A stretch of 64,000 bases of DNA, from positions 118,177,329 through 118,241,328 of the forward strand of contig OX235271.1 in NCBI GenBank assembly GCA_944472155.2. Direction: 5' to 3'. Below are positions 19,172-28,416 of this stretch, in pieces. Source of the DNA: Trichobilharzia szidati. Lineage: Eukaryota > Platyhelminthes > Trematoda > Strigeidida > Schistosomatidae. A program made the position numbers and the translations under genes. The stretch's first letter is position 1; every line of letters starts with the position of its first letter. The notes under the pieces were generated by a model. It was not told the DNA's origin. It was given only the letters and a program-made list of their open reading frames with translations, and did no database searches.

Positions 19172-20565
19172 GGGTCGTACCAGTGATTCGGGACACGTGG
19201 AAAATTTACCATTTGTTCCTGGATATAAGGATAGTAGATGTTGGGCCTGGGTTGACGGTTAAAAAGCATAGCATCAAATGGTCTACCCATCCACGTGCTA
19301 TCCATCATACCGGTACACACCTTCGTGTTGGTTTTATAACTTAAAGGAAATTGAAAGGGAAGGTGCTTTGGTTGTAAGACTTTGGGGGTTTTGAGGCCTG
19401 ACTTTCTATAAGGTGGAGCATACTGAAAACCACCAGATATACTTGTGTTTCGAGAGGAACTTTTCGTAAGAGGTGACGGTTTTTTGACAGTCTTACTCTC
19501 AGCAAGCTTATTGAATACAAAGTATTCTTCCCCATCATTAGTCTCAACCCGGCGAAATTTGTTCATTGTGGTGAGGTCACCACGTTTGGGTAAGAATTTC
19601 TTGGAACGGCTTGCAACAGTTCTACCTATTTTAACATCTTTTGGTGAGACGTTATTTACAGGGGTACTGGTATCTAAATCAGTCCCTAGTTCCATTGCCA
19701 TGCGTGGTTGTTGTGTGGTCTGCTGAATGCTAATGTCAGCATTAGGTGACTGTTGCTGTGCACGATCGTTTTTGGGTAATTCTAAGCTAGAGGAGGTGAC
19801 CAGGTTATTACTCCGCATCATTCTGCGCTGACACGGTGTTTTATCTTGAGCTATGGTTATAGACTTATAACTACTGTTCAGTCTTAGGTGATCCTGGCAT
19901 TTAATAAACTTACTAGAATCAAGGGAATTACTGAACTTAAAAATAATGGGACAGTTAGCCTGGTTAGACTTTTTACGAAGTCTTTTGCATTCACATGGAA
20001 CACTGGCCATGCCGCAACAAATCAGGATTTTGTGTTTAACAGTCTTCAGAGGAAGAGAATCTGGGACATTGCAAACTATAGCCTGGTGAGAAGAGGTTAT
20101 ACGCTTCATCACCTCCGCAGCCAAGCAGTCAATCATATTTTCAGCCTTATTTAGGGTGTCTGGAGACATTTTAGGATGCTTTCTTAACAGACAGGCTATT
20201 GGGTCTAAATCAGAAAGCTTGCTTTGAGTTACATCCAGCAAAGACTTAACCTGGCCAATATCAGAACTGCTCTCCGTGATATTTGACAATGGCAGTGACA
20301 TTCTATCAAACTGACCTAATTTTTTCTGAAGTTCGTTTACTTGCCTTTGGATATCTTTCACAAGGAGGTCTAATTTACAGATCTCAGAGTTCTCTAACAG
20401 AACATCTTTCATCTGTATCACAGGAGTGAGAATTGCACTCAAGCCATTTTGTGAGCTAGTAGTTAATGCTGTATTACAGGGTGGTAATGCAGTTATAACC
20501 GAGGTTGAGGCACTATCTAAAACAACTGTGTTTCTACGAACACGTTTTTTAGAAATTTGGACCAT
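19096..20565 (-). CDS. CR1-like ORF1 protein (A2)
   Basis: 489 codons, apparently intact. ORF1 proteins of this group bind element RNA and act as chaperones. An N-terminal helical stretch (VKDIQRQVNELQKKLGQF) could form a coiled coil. A central segment, AIVCNVPDSLP...RLRKKS...PIIFKFSNSLDSSKF...TPCQRR, resembles the RRM-like module of other ORF1 proteins and recurs in the B copy at 52787-53451. The C-terminal third is basic and rich in Pro, Tyr and His. No zinc knuckle or PHD finger is seen. It precedes ORF2 with a 76-bp overlap. Confidence 0.8.
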   Translation of the reverse strand: MVQISKKRVRRNTVVLDSASTSVITALPPCNTALTTSSQNGLSAILTPVIQMKDVLLENSEICKLDLLVKDIQRQVNELQKKLGQFDRMSLPLSNITESSSDIGQVKSLLDVTQSKLSDLDPIACLLRKHPKMSPDTLNKAENMIDCLAAEVMKRITSSHQAIVCNVPDSLPLKTVKHKILICCGMASVPCECKRLRKKSNQANCPIIFKFSNSLDSSKFIKCQDHLRLNSSYKSITIAQDKTPCQRRMMRSNNLVTSSSLELPKNDRAQQQSPNADISIQQTTQQPRMAMELGTDLDTSTPVNNVSPKDVKIGRTVASRSKKFLPKRGDLTTMNKFRRVETNDGEEYFVFNKLAESKTVKKPSPLTKSSSRNTSISGGFQYAPPYRKSGLKTPKVLQPKHLPFQFPLSYKTNTKVCTGMMDSTWMGRPFDAMLFNRQPRPNIYYPYIQEQMVNFPRVPNHWYDPWHLGPTHCTLTPMHRHPVQPPYHS

Positions 20566-20643
20566 AATTACAGGGATTATATGACTATAAGCAGTAAATA
20601 AATATCAGAGCAAACACGTGCAAAAATGTCACCAATTTCGAAC

Positions 20644-21706
20644 GTAGAAGCTGTACCTTCCAGCATATGTCGGAAGTGCTTGATTGCTAAATAAACAGCC
20701 AATAACTCTCTACCAAAAGTGCTATAGCGACATTGAGTAGGATTCAGTCGTTTCGAAAAGATTGCTAGGGGTTGCCATTCGCCGTGTACCTGCTGTTGTA
20801 AAACTGCCCCGATGGCAACGTCTGAAGCGTCTGTCATGAGAGACAGGGGGCATCATTTTGGCGTCTGACTAAGAGCGTCTTGTCATTTAACAATTGTTTA
20901 ACAGTTTCGAAAGCTTTAACAGCTTCTGTGGGCAAATGGAATGAACGACTATGTCCACGTAAGCAATCGGTTAATGGTTGTAAAGCTTTAGCACAGTTCG
21001 GTATAAAACGCCGGTAAAAATTAACGAGACCCAAAAATCGTCGTAATTTCTTAAAAGAATCTGGTAATGGATAATCTTTGATAGCTTGTACGTCATCAGG
21101 GACTGGTCTGCTCCCTTGGCTATCGATTAAATGACCGAGAAATTTCAGTGAGGTCTTACCAAATTCGCATTTGTCTAAGTTGATAGTCATTCCGTATTGG
21201 TTCAGTCTTTCAAACACTGTCTTCACATGTTTCAAATGCTCGGCTTCGTCTGCACTTGCAATTAGTAAGTCATCGATGTACGCGTAGACGAAAGGGAGAC
21301 CACGGAGTACTTGGTCGATTAGGCGTTGAAATGTCTGAGCGGCATTCATTAATCCAAAGGGCATGCGTACGAATTCGTATAAGCCAAATGGTGTGGTAAT
21401 GGCGGTTTTCGGAACGTCATCCGGGTGGATGGGGATATGATGATACGCTCTGACAAGATCGATTTTAGAGAAAACTTTAACATCTGGTAAGCTGCTAGCG
21501 AAATCGTGGATATGTGGTATTGGGTATCGATCAGGTACCGTTTGCTTGTGTAAAGCTCGATAATCACCACACGGCCGTATCTCACCAGAAGACTTTTTGG
21601 GTACCATGTGAAGCGGTGAAGACCAAGAGCTGTTGGACGGTCGAATAATACCAAGCTCTAGCATTTTATCGAACTCTGTTTTGGCGATTTAAAGTCCATG
21701 TGGGTC
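20644..21706 (-). pseudogene. Gypsy reverse transcriptase and start of RNase H
   Basis: RT is open at 20834-21664: [33 protein letters not shown] and the catalytic YIDDLLIAS are clear. A TAA near 21690 (after RLDPHGL) breaks the upstream link. At 20834-20837 the frame shifts into RNase H ([24 protein letters not shown]), which runs to the CR1 insertion at 20643; the codons beyond that to 20577 belong to the insert. The polymerase copies element RNA to DNA. The pieces match gypsy RT in length and order. Confidence 0.88.
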
Positions 21707-23066
21707 AAGGCGTCGGGGACGTGCAAAAACTGGTGGTCCAGTGGTTTTAATATGATGAACCACATGATGCTTCGGTTCTGTTCCTCGAAAAGAAGGTTGT
21801 TAAAGGTCAGGAAACTGATTTACCAAATTGGTATATGGAGATGTGTGTGCGTGTGACCATCAAGTTCAGTGATGATGCACGGCTAATCGTACCAGCAATG
21901 TACGTTTTATTGAGCGAATCTATTAGCTTGGGGCTCATCGGATCAACTAATAGTTTGTGTTGCTGTAGAAAATCAATACCGAGGATTGGGGAGGGAACGT
22001 CTGCAATGATGAAAGACCAAGTGTAGGTATTCCGCAAACCAAAATCCAAAGTCATTCGTTTACTTCCATATGTAACAATACTGGACTGATTAACAGCTTG
22101 GAGCGTAACTGCTTGGTCAGGATGTTAACGTTCCTGGGTAGACGGAGGGAGAACACTCACCTCTGCTCCTGTGTCAACTAAGAATGTAGTACCGGTATTT
22201 TTATCTGTTACATAAAACAAACGACTGTTAGATCGTAGGTTGCCGACAGTAGAAGTTTTCACACAAGACGATATATCTTTTGGTTTATCCTGAAAGTTGC
22301 AAGGTGAACGGCACCGTCGTGCATTGCTTCCATAACTACGGTGATACCAGCAAATATTATCGCGATGTCGTGACGTGTTAGGGGACCGAGAAAAACGTCG
22401 ACGAGACGAGCTTCTAGAACGGCTTGGTTGTGTGCGTGTAGTCAGTTTTGCTAACTGACTCAGTAAGGTGTCGACTTTGTGTTCTAGAGTCTGTATTCTA
22501 TCGTGAGTGTCTGGTATTCTGCTAGTGGAAGCGACAGATTGAGGTGCTGACCTCTCTTACATGCGATCCGCGATTTCGGTGAGCCTTTCTATGTCAATGT
22601 CGTCGTCTCCGAAAGCAAGAACTTGCTGGATGTTTGCAGGAAGTCGTCGCAGCCAGATTTGATAAAATAGACGTTTATCGATTTCTCTTCCGGCAACTAG
22701 GCTTTGCATATGCCTCATGAGTTGAGATGGGTTTTTATCACCTAACTCAACATTGCTTAACAGGCGATCGAGTGCTTGCCTATCTGAAAGCGAAGTGCAT
22801 CGCAGTACCTCTTCCTTCAATTTGTCGTAAGGCGCTTCTGTGCTGGGTTGGACGATGTATTGCCGTACCTGCTCGGCGACTTCGTCTGGTAGTACTGTAC
22901 TCAAAATGCAGAATTTAGCTGTCTGTGACGTTAGCTTATTGCTAGCCGAATAATGTTCCAGTCGAGCAAACCAAAGATGAGGGTCTCTGGGCTTAAAAAC
23001 TGGTACAGTAAGAGAAATAGTACTAACAGATCCCAGCTCTAAGTTATCAGAGGTATTGGAAGACAT
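21707..23066 (-). pseudogene. Gypsy gag and aspartic protease (CsRn1 type, with stops)
   Basis: Gag is best started at 23066 (MSSNTSDNLELGS); an upstream in-frame ATG at 23168 would add 34 hydrophobic residues that look like leader. After the capsid-like region (PRDPHLWFARLEHY) a TAA at 22557 interrupts. The same line of translation then gives an Arg/Ser-rich stretch and CWYHRSYGSNARRCRSPC, the CHCC finger (C-x2-H-x9-C-x3-C) diagnostic of the CsRn1 clade, followed by the protease active site FLVDTGAEVSVLPPS. Further stops lie near 22125 and 21807. Gag would package element RNA. Confidence 0.88.
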
Positions 23067-23274
23067 GTCACAATTCGTAAAAAAATGGTTTAAGAGTAGC
23101 AAAATAGCAAAATTTGTGCACAATAAGAATATGGCAAAACAGAAAAATGCAATGCAGATGCTTACCACAAATTACTGCAGGTTGTGCTACGAGCAAACAC
23201 AAGAATGAGTCCGAATTGTATAATAAATATATAGATCCGCGAAAGTTAGAGTTTTAATAATCCAGCAGGTGTAA

Positions 23275-23357
23275 CGACACGTCGAGGTCAAAAAGTCGTC
23301 GTCGTCGGATTCAGCAATTTGTTGTCGAGGTCAGCAAGTTATCGTCGGGCTCACCAA
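23275..23357 (-). repeat. Four tandem primer-site-like units of about 20 bp
   Basis: In element sense the units begin TTGGTGAGCCCGACGA, TTGCTGACCTCGACAA, TTGCTGAATCCGACGA and TTTTTGACCTCGACGT. Only the first has the full TGG start of a working primer site. The array lies between LTR and gag. Confidence 0.7.
23342..23356 (-). promoter_or_regulatory. tRNA primer binding site of the gypsy-type element
   Basis: In element sense TGGTGAGCCCGACGA starts three bases after the 5' LTR. It differs at one early position from the complement of the tRNA-Trp 3' end as I recall it, the primer reported for CsRn1-clade elements. The tRNA comparison is from memory. Confidence 0.7.
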
Positions 23358-23359
23358 TT

Positions 23360-23662
23360 TGTTGCGTGTTCTATTTGACTAAATTAGCGTACACGTATTT
23401 CCTAGTACTTCTTCACGTTTATCAATGTGCGTAGACGTTGTGGCTACTCGACGCCCACAACGTAAAATCAGAAGGCACTTGTGTAGAGTGTAATCGCGCA
23501 TTATAGCCGTAGTCAAATTTCAAAAGTGTATCAAGGTAACGTTCAACAGTAAATTGACAAATGTTTACGAAGTACATATAAAATCGGTATGTGTAAACAT
23601 ATAATATGAGTATGCAAATTAGATTAAAAACGTATGTTTATAGTTGGTATAGGGGTACTACA
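23360..23662 (-). repeat. 5' LTR of the gypsy-type element
   Basis: 303 bp and colinear with 12056-12358. Its inner edge (23360) lies 3 bp from the primer binding site. In element sense the U5 end reads GAACACGCAACA, complementary to the T-arm of tRNA-Trp as I remember it. Confidence 0.93.
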
Positions 23663-24249
23663 AGGATACCCTTTCGACCCCACTGTGATCTTAGTGATGA
23701 TTTTACTACACCATTTAAATCAAGGAATTTAAGGATATACATATGTTCGAAATTTAGTCACGAGATGTAAGGTTCATTTATGAAGTGCTTATTTCTGTAG
23801 CGACCAACTGATGACATCGAGAGAGGTTGGTGACAATGGATTAGGCCACGAAATCGTACCTTCATAGTTTGAAAGATCGTGTCCAAAGGCGTAACCTGAA
23901 GAAAGGAATTCAGGTAATATTGCGAAACGCCTGCTTCGTTTTATAAGTCAACGTATGGTAATCACAACATTGTTTTTATTTCTAGGCAAATGGAAAAGGG
24001 ATATATATATACCAGGGGATATAACAGTGGCAGTTATGTAAGCAAACTTTTCTAAATGTCAATGCTGAGAATGTGATGAGCATAATTTTTCGTCAACTAA
24101 TATTTTATTTTGCTTATTTACAGCTTATTTATTATATCCTGGGATGCTACCAGTGGACCTAACTTGACGGATTTGCAGTGACATTGTACTACAGTTTCCA
24201 AATATGATTTCCAAATTCAAGCTCAAAAAAATTGCCACTATGTGCTAAA
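23663..24249 (+). other. No recognisable gene between gypsy element and next repeat
   Basis: About 590 bp with no coherent coding signal or internal repeat. It should be the right-hand flank of the gypsy insertion. Confidence 0.4.
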
Positions 24250-24977
24250 TTAAGTCTCTTTGTTCTGAAGTTAAGCTAGTCCGTGCTGAAAATGAGCTGA
24301 TAGGGTTTAAATAAAGCTGATAAGCAAAACCAGTAGGTTCTGATCTACTCCTGAAAATGTCTAGAAAAAGAACATGGTGTTGAATTAGTGTCAGTCATGC
24401 TGAAAACCACAACTGTGTTCTAGACTGTGCCATTAAAGAATCTATTTAAGAACAGATTCAGAATTTACTTACTATAGAACGTTGGAATTATTTCAGAATT
24501 AGTGAGATTTAATTCAGCATTATGGTAAGCTTGGGAGGAGCAGAAGCTAGACTAGAAGGGCTGTAGTAAGGCTGATAAGCTACGTCTGAAAATGCGTAGA
24601 AGAAGAGCAAGCTGCTGAGTGGTGCCAGTCATGCAGTAAACCAGCGCACAGTTCCAGTTTAAGTAAATAACCCTTAACTGTTCTGCCACTGTTTGATCCA
24701 ACAATGGCAGAACAGTTAAGGAGTTTACTTACTGATGAATGTTACTGTATTAGCATAATATACGTGAAGTGGCGGATTTGCCATAATCCTTAACTACCAA
24801 CATAATAACTGGGAAATTCGGGCTAAAAGTAAGCTTAATAGAAGCATCCAGTGACAAAAACTGACCCGCACACTGCAAAATGCGTAAAACATCCAAAGAA
24901 ACCTTTAAAAATCAATGGGGAACGAATTCACGAAAACACAACCAGCCGACGCAGGGACCCATTACGACCTTGAAACT
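24250..24977 (+). repeat. Unnamed dispersed repeat, copy interrupted by the CR1 element
   Basis: Aligns in the same orientation with 39165-39723: shared stretches include GATCTACTCCTGA, GAATTAGTGCCAGTCATGCTGA-type and GAACGAATTCACGAAAACA. It breaks at 24977 in TTGAAACT and resumes after the CR1 element at 30451 (GACTATAGCGTCTTTCTT), exactly where 39717-39740 is continuous. No coding potential seen. Confidence 0.8.
24972..24977. repeat. Target-site duplication, left copy (CR1)
   Basis: GAAACT here and at 30445-30450 flank the CR1 element; the related uninterrupted repeat has GAAACT once near 39720. Confidence 0.75.
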
Positions 24978-25443
24978 CCAATATCCAATATCCTGATTAC
25001 GAGCTAGTATAAACCAGTGATTTCTTTGAGCTCGCTTCCTGATTGTAAGGTAGAGGTTCCAGATCTTCGGTGAACTTATGCGTAGTAAATCCCGCCACTC
25101 GACTGCTTCAGCTCTGGTAGACTCCAAGAGGAGTGGTGCGAGGACTGGTCAAGATTGTGGTTTGTAGTGTGCAGTATGTTAGGACTCAGCTACTGCCGTG
25201 AATGGAGTTTGACCTAACACCCGTTGGCCATTCGGTATAGTCATAAAAGTAGAATAGTAATAATAATAATGATAATAATAGGTTGTAGTGTAGATAATAT
25301 AGGTTGAGATAAGTGAAATAATAAAGGTGAAATAATAAAGGTGACCAAAGAAAAGATAGAGTAGTCGGTACAGTGGGAGAAGACAGGACGGGTCGTGGGG
25401 ATTTAGCTTGTATGCTTATCCATTGACAATGTGGTTTCAAAGT
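24978..25443 (-). other. 3' UTR of the full-length CR1 element
   Basis: Non-coding, with an ATT-rich microsatellite around 25250-25280 and the heptamer tail at 24978. The open frames here are not conserved coding. Confidence 0.7.
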
Positions 25444-28416
25444 TTAAGAGGGTAAGTCATTGAGACACAAACCATGCATTTCTGCATGATTGTCCAGCTT
25501 CCGCTTAAAAGTCTCCACAGATGGCGCTGTAGTCACGGCCGCCGGTAAAGCGTTCCAGAGATGGCAAACTCGAAGCGAGAAGAAATGTGAACGCACTCGA
25601 GTCTTTGGTCTCTGGTGTGCTATCCTTAGCGGGTTACCTCGTGGAAGCCTATAATCACCTAATGGCAGGATGCTCTTATTAGGGTGGGCCTGGTCATTTA
25701 AGATCTTATAGACGGTGATGAGGTCTCCCCTGTGACTACAGTAACCAAGTGTGAAAAGACTTAATTTCTTCAGTCTTTCCTCATATGATTTGTTGCAGAG
25801 GCCGATCACCCATTTTGTCGCTCGTCTCTGGACACTTTCTAGAATGTTAGCATCCCTTTTGAGTAGCGGAGGAGCAATGATATTATGCACCTCAAGGAGT
25901 GGCCTCACGTATGTCGTATACAACGTTAGGAATAGTTCAGGAGTAAGAGCTTCCGGCTGCCTATGCATAAAGTGTAAAGTAGCGTAAGCTTTGGCGACGT
26001 CCGTCGTGTAATTTACACTGGTGTCTAGCTTTTCTGTTAAAATAAGACCTAGGTCGCGTTCTGATGGCACACAACTCAAGTTCTGGCCACCAAGGGTGTA
26101 ATTTGCACTCTGTGACATGCCGGAATGAAGTTGCACTACTTTGCACTTCTTTAAGTTGAAAGGCATTCCGTTAGCCAGAGCCCAGTCTCCTAGAGTTTGC
26201 AGGTCAGCCTGCAATCTGTCGGAGTCTTCCGATGAGTTTATTGCTCTCCAAATCTTTACGTCGTCAGCGTAAAGAAGCTCAGAGCAATTCAGTTGACAGG
26301 GCAGGTCGTTGATAAAAATCAAAAACATCAACGGCCCTAAGATTGAACCCTGAGGAACCCCTGATGCCAAGGTGTGCCAGGATGATCGGATGCGGTTGAC
26401 TTTGGTGCAGAATTCTCTCTCGCCTAAATAATCTTCCAGCCATGAGAGAAGTGCTCCAGAAACACCCGCTTTGCTTATTTTGTGAAGGAGCAGACCATGG
26501 TGAACTGTGTCGAATGCTTTCGCAAAGTCAAGAAAGATCACATGGACTGGTACCTTTACGTCCCAGGATAGTGTCCAATCGTTCCAAGCTAGTAGAAGAT
26601 TCGTCACACAGGATCTTCCCCTCCTGAAACCGTGCTGTGCTTCATGGAGTAGGTTAGTCCCGTCGAAGTATTTTCTCATGTGGTTGTCAATGAGACTTTC
26701 CAATATCTTCGATATCACTGGGAGTAGCGCAACTGGTCTGTAAGTGGTCGCGTTCTGCCGGTCACCACCCTTGAAGATAGGGGATAGGATGGCTCGTTTC
26801 CATTCACATGGACGTTTCCCTACATCAAAGGAGTGTTGAAGCACATCGCTAAGGGGTTGGCAGAGACTTTCTGAACACTGCTTCAGGACGGATGATCTCA
26901 TGGCATCGCAACCTGCAGACTTTCCCGAAGCCAGCTTTCTTAATTTTACGAGTACCATAGCCGGGGTAATTTGAAATGTACCCAGCAGGTTTTCGCACGT
27001 TGGTCTTGCATTGTAATCTTGATGTTTTGTGGGGGTAAATTCCTCGTTACTGTTTAGTTGCCTGTGAAAGGCTAGACTGAATGTCTCTGCCATTTCAAGA
27101 CTAGTAGGAGATTTCCCATCAGAACCCACTAGATTGCAAGCTCCCTGGTTGGTCGGTTTTCTTTCAGACATAAACCTGTATAGGCTTTTGGGGTTCACGA
27201 GAAGCTTATTGGCGAGGTTTCTCTGAAATGTCCTTCTATCACTCCGGACTCGTATGTTACACCGATTCCTGAGTTCGAGGTACACTTCATGTTCGGGTTG
27301 ACTCTTCGATACTCGCCACGCAAACCAGGCTTTTCGCTTCGCCTGCAGAAGGCGTTGTGTCCCCCTTTTTAGCCATGAACGTTGCTTTCTAGCTTTAGGT
27401 GTGACTAAAGGAACAGTGTCTGAGACCGCCTGGTGAATGATCTCCTTTACCACTCCCCAGTGTTCTTCTACTGTAAGCTCTGTCCCATTTTTTGGCCAAT
27501 TTGCTTCAGACAAAAGTCTTCGCATTTCGGTGTAATTGGCTTTGTTATAACACAGATAGGGCTGTGTATTGTCCCACTGTAAACGCTCGCGGAGGACTAT
27601 GTCGAATGTTATGACCGCGTGGTCACTACTACCTATGGGAGTCGTGATCTGAACGTTTTTCACTAGTAGCGGGTCACTAGTGAGCACGTAATCCAGTCTA
27701 GAAGACTTCCCATCTGGGCCCCATCTAGTATCCATTCTGACCTTTTCAGTGAATCCGGCCTCCCTGGTGGTATGCAGCAGATTTCGATCAAATATATCAT
27801 GGGCATATCCCGTCATCAAGTTAAGAGATGGGGCGTTGAAGTCTCCAGCTATGAAAATTTGATCATAACCCATGTCTTGTGTCGCTGAAATTGCATTCAG
27901 CAGTACCTGGTTGTGGTCTGCTCCACATGAAGGTGATCTATAAGTGCTGCCCACTAGATACTTACAGTACCCAACGGTGAAATGGCACCATATGGAGTCA
28001 GGGAGCTCAATGAGGGGAGGGTCCATTGCATGGACACATCTGAGCTGTTTGTCGACGTATATGGCGACTCCACCTCCTTCTTTCAGATCCCTATCTCGCC
28101 TGACTAGGACCATATCATTTATACTGACTTCGCTGTCTGCCACCGTAGGGGTTAGCCAGGCTTCCGTCAGTATTATGATTTTGGAGTTCAGCTGTGATTG
28201 TAGGTATTTAAGTTCAGCTATTTTGCCTCTTAGCCATCTCACATTACTGTACAGGCAACTGGTAGTCAGTCTCACCACGTCCCCGTATTGGGGGATGGTT
28301 GACGTGATGTGGGCTGTCGGTTGAGGAGTTATCCTACGAACTAGTTGGCCGATTCCCCGGGAACCGGCCTGTTGGCGTTTTTTTCTTCTGATTGAATCGG
28401 AGCACTTGGATGACAC
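25444..28416 (-). CDS. CR1 ORF2 protein: APE endonuclease and reverse transcriptase (intact)
   Basis: 990 codons without interruption. The N-terminal third is an APE-type endonuclease (LTEAWLTP, IFIAGDFNAPSLN, IGSSDHAVITFDI) that nicks target DNA. The middle is reverse transcriptase: TYRPVALLPVISKILES, HGFRRGRSCVTNLLLAW, FLDFAKAFDTVHH, GVPQGSILGPLMFLIFINDL and LLYADDVKIW. The C-terminal region (YTTYVRPLLE, SVQRRATKW, FFSLRVCHLWNALP) is typical of CR1. Catalytic residues look complete. The ATG at 28416 overlaps the end of ORF1 by 76 bp. Length matches the family. It is distinct in sequence from copies A and B. Confidence 0.93.
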   Translation of the reverse strand: MSSKCSDSIRRKKRQQAGSRGIGQLVRRITPQPTAHITSTIPQYGDVVRLTTSCLYSNVRWLRGKIAELKYLQSQLNSKIIILTEAWLTPTVADSEVSINDMVLVRRDRDLKEGGGVAIYVDKQLRCVHAMDPPLIELPDSIWCHFTVGYCKYLVGSTYRSPSCGADHNQVLLNAISATQDMGYDQIFIAGDFNAPSLNLMTGYAHDIFDRNLLHTTREAGFTEKVRMDTRWGPDGKSSRLDYVLTSDPLLVKNVQITTPIGSSDHAVITFDIVLRERLQWDNTQPYLCYNKANYTEMRRLLSEANWPKNGTELTVEEHWGVVKEIIHQAVSDTVPLVTPKARKQRSWLKRGTQRLLQAKRKAWFAWRVSKSQPEHEVYLELRNRCNIRVRSDRRTFQRNLANKLLVNPKSLYRFMSERKPTNQGACNLVGSDGKSPTSLEMAETFSLAFHRQLNSNEEFTPTKHQDYNARPTCENLLGTFQITPAMVLVKLRKLASGKSAGCDAMRSSVLKQCSESLCQPLSDVLQHSFDVGKRPCEWKRAILSPIFKGGDRQNATTYRPVALLPVISKILESLIDNHMRKYFDGTNLLHEAQHGFRRGRSCVTNLLLAWNDWTLSWDVKVPVHVIFLDFAKAFDTVHHGLLLHKISKAGVSGALLSWLEDYLGEREFCTKVNRIRSSWHTLASGVPQGSILGPLMFLIFINDLPCQLNCSELLYADDVKIWRAINSSEDSDRLQADLQTLGDWALANGMPFNLKKCKVVQLHSGMSQSANYTLGGQNLSCVPSERDLGLILTEKLDTSVNYTTDVAKAYATLHFMHRQPEALTPELFLTLYTTYVRPLLEVHNIIAPPLLKRDANILESVQRRATKWVIGLCNKSYEERLKKLSLFTLGYCSHRGDLITVYKILNDQAHPNKSILPLGDYRLPRGNPLRIAHQRPKTRVRSHFFSLRVCHLWNALPAAVTTAPSVETFKRKLDNHAEMHGLCLNDLPS

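Larger units (their letters stand above)
15100..20643 (-). mobile_element. Full-length CR1-like non-LTR retrotransposon, copy A2, nested in gypsy RNase H
   Basis: Complete 5' UTR, ORF1, ORF2 and 3' UTR ending in a TATTTATTTATTTA tail. It interrupts gypsy RNase H between GTAST (read from 20644) and TVFTDHKAL (read from 15098). The shared bases at the junction are only about 2-3, so any target duplication is very short, as is common for CR1. ORF2 carries one frameshift (17797) and one nonsense codon (16371), so this copy is nearly intact. Confidence 0.9.
12056..23662 (-). mobile_element. Gypsy-type LTR retrotransposon (CsRn1/Boudicca-like) interrupted by a CR1-like element
   Basis: Two 303-bp LTRs with TG...CA ends bound gag, protease, RT, RNase H and integrase in gypsy order on the minus strand. 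A CR1-like element occupies 15100-20643. Without it the element is about 6.06 kb. The gag finger (C-x2-H-x9-C-x3-C) and a primer site close to the tRNA-Trp complement point to the CsRn1 clade. LTRs differ at two of 303 positions. Flanks read AGTA on the left and AGGA on the right, so a 4-bp duplication would be imperfect. Several stops make it defective. Confidence 0.9.

Noticed and set aside
22964..23168. Signal-peptide-like hydrophobic start at 23168 of gypsy gag.
   Set aside because: Gag starts more plausibly at 23066; the upstream residues are leader sequence read in frame.
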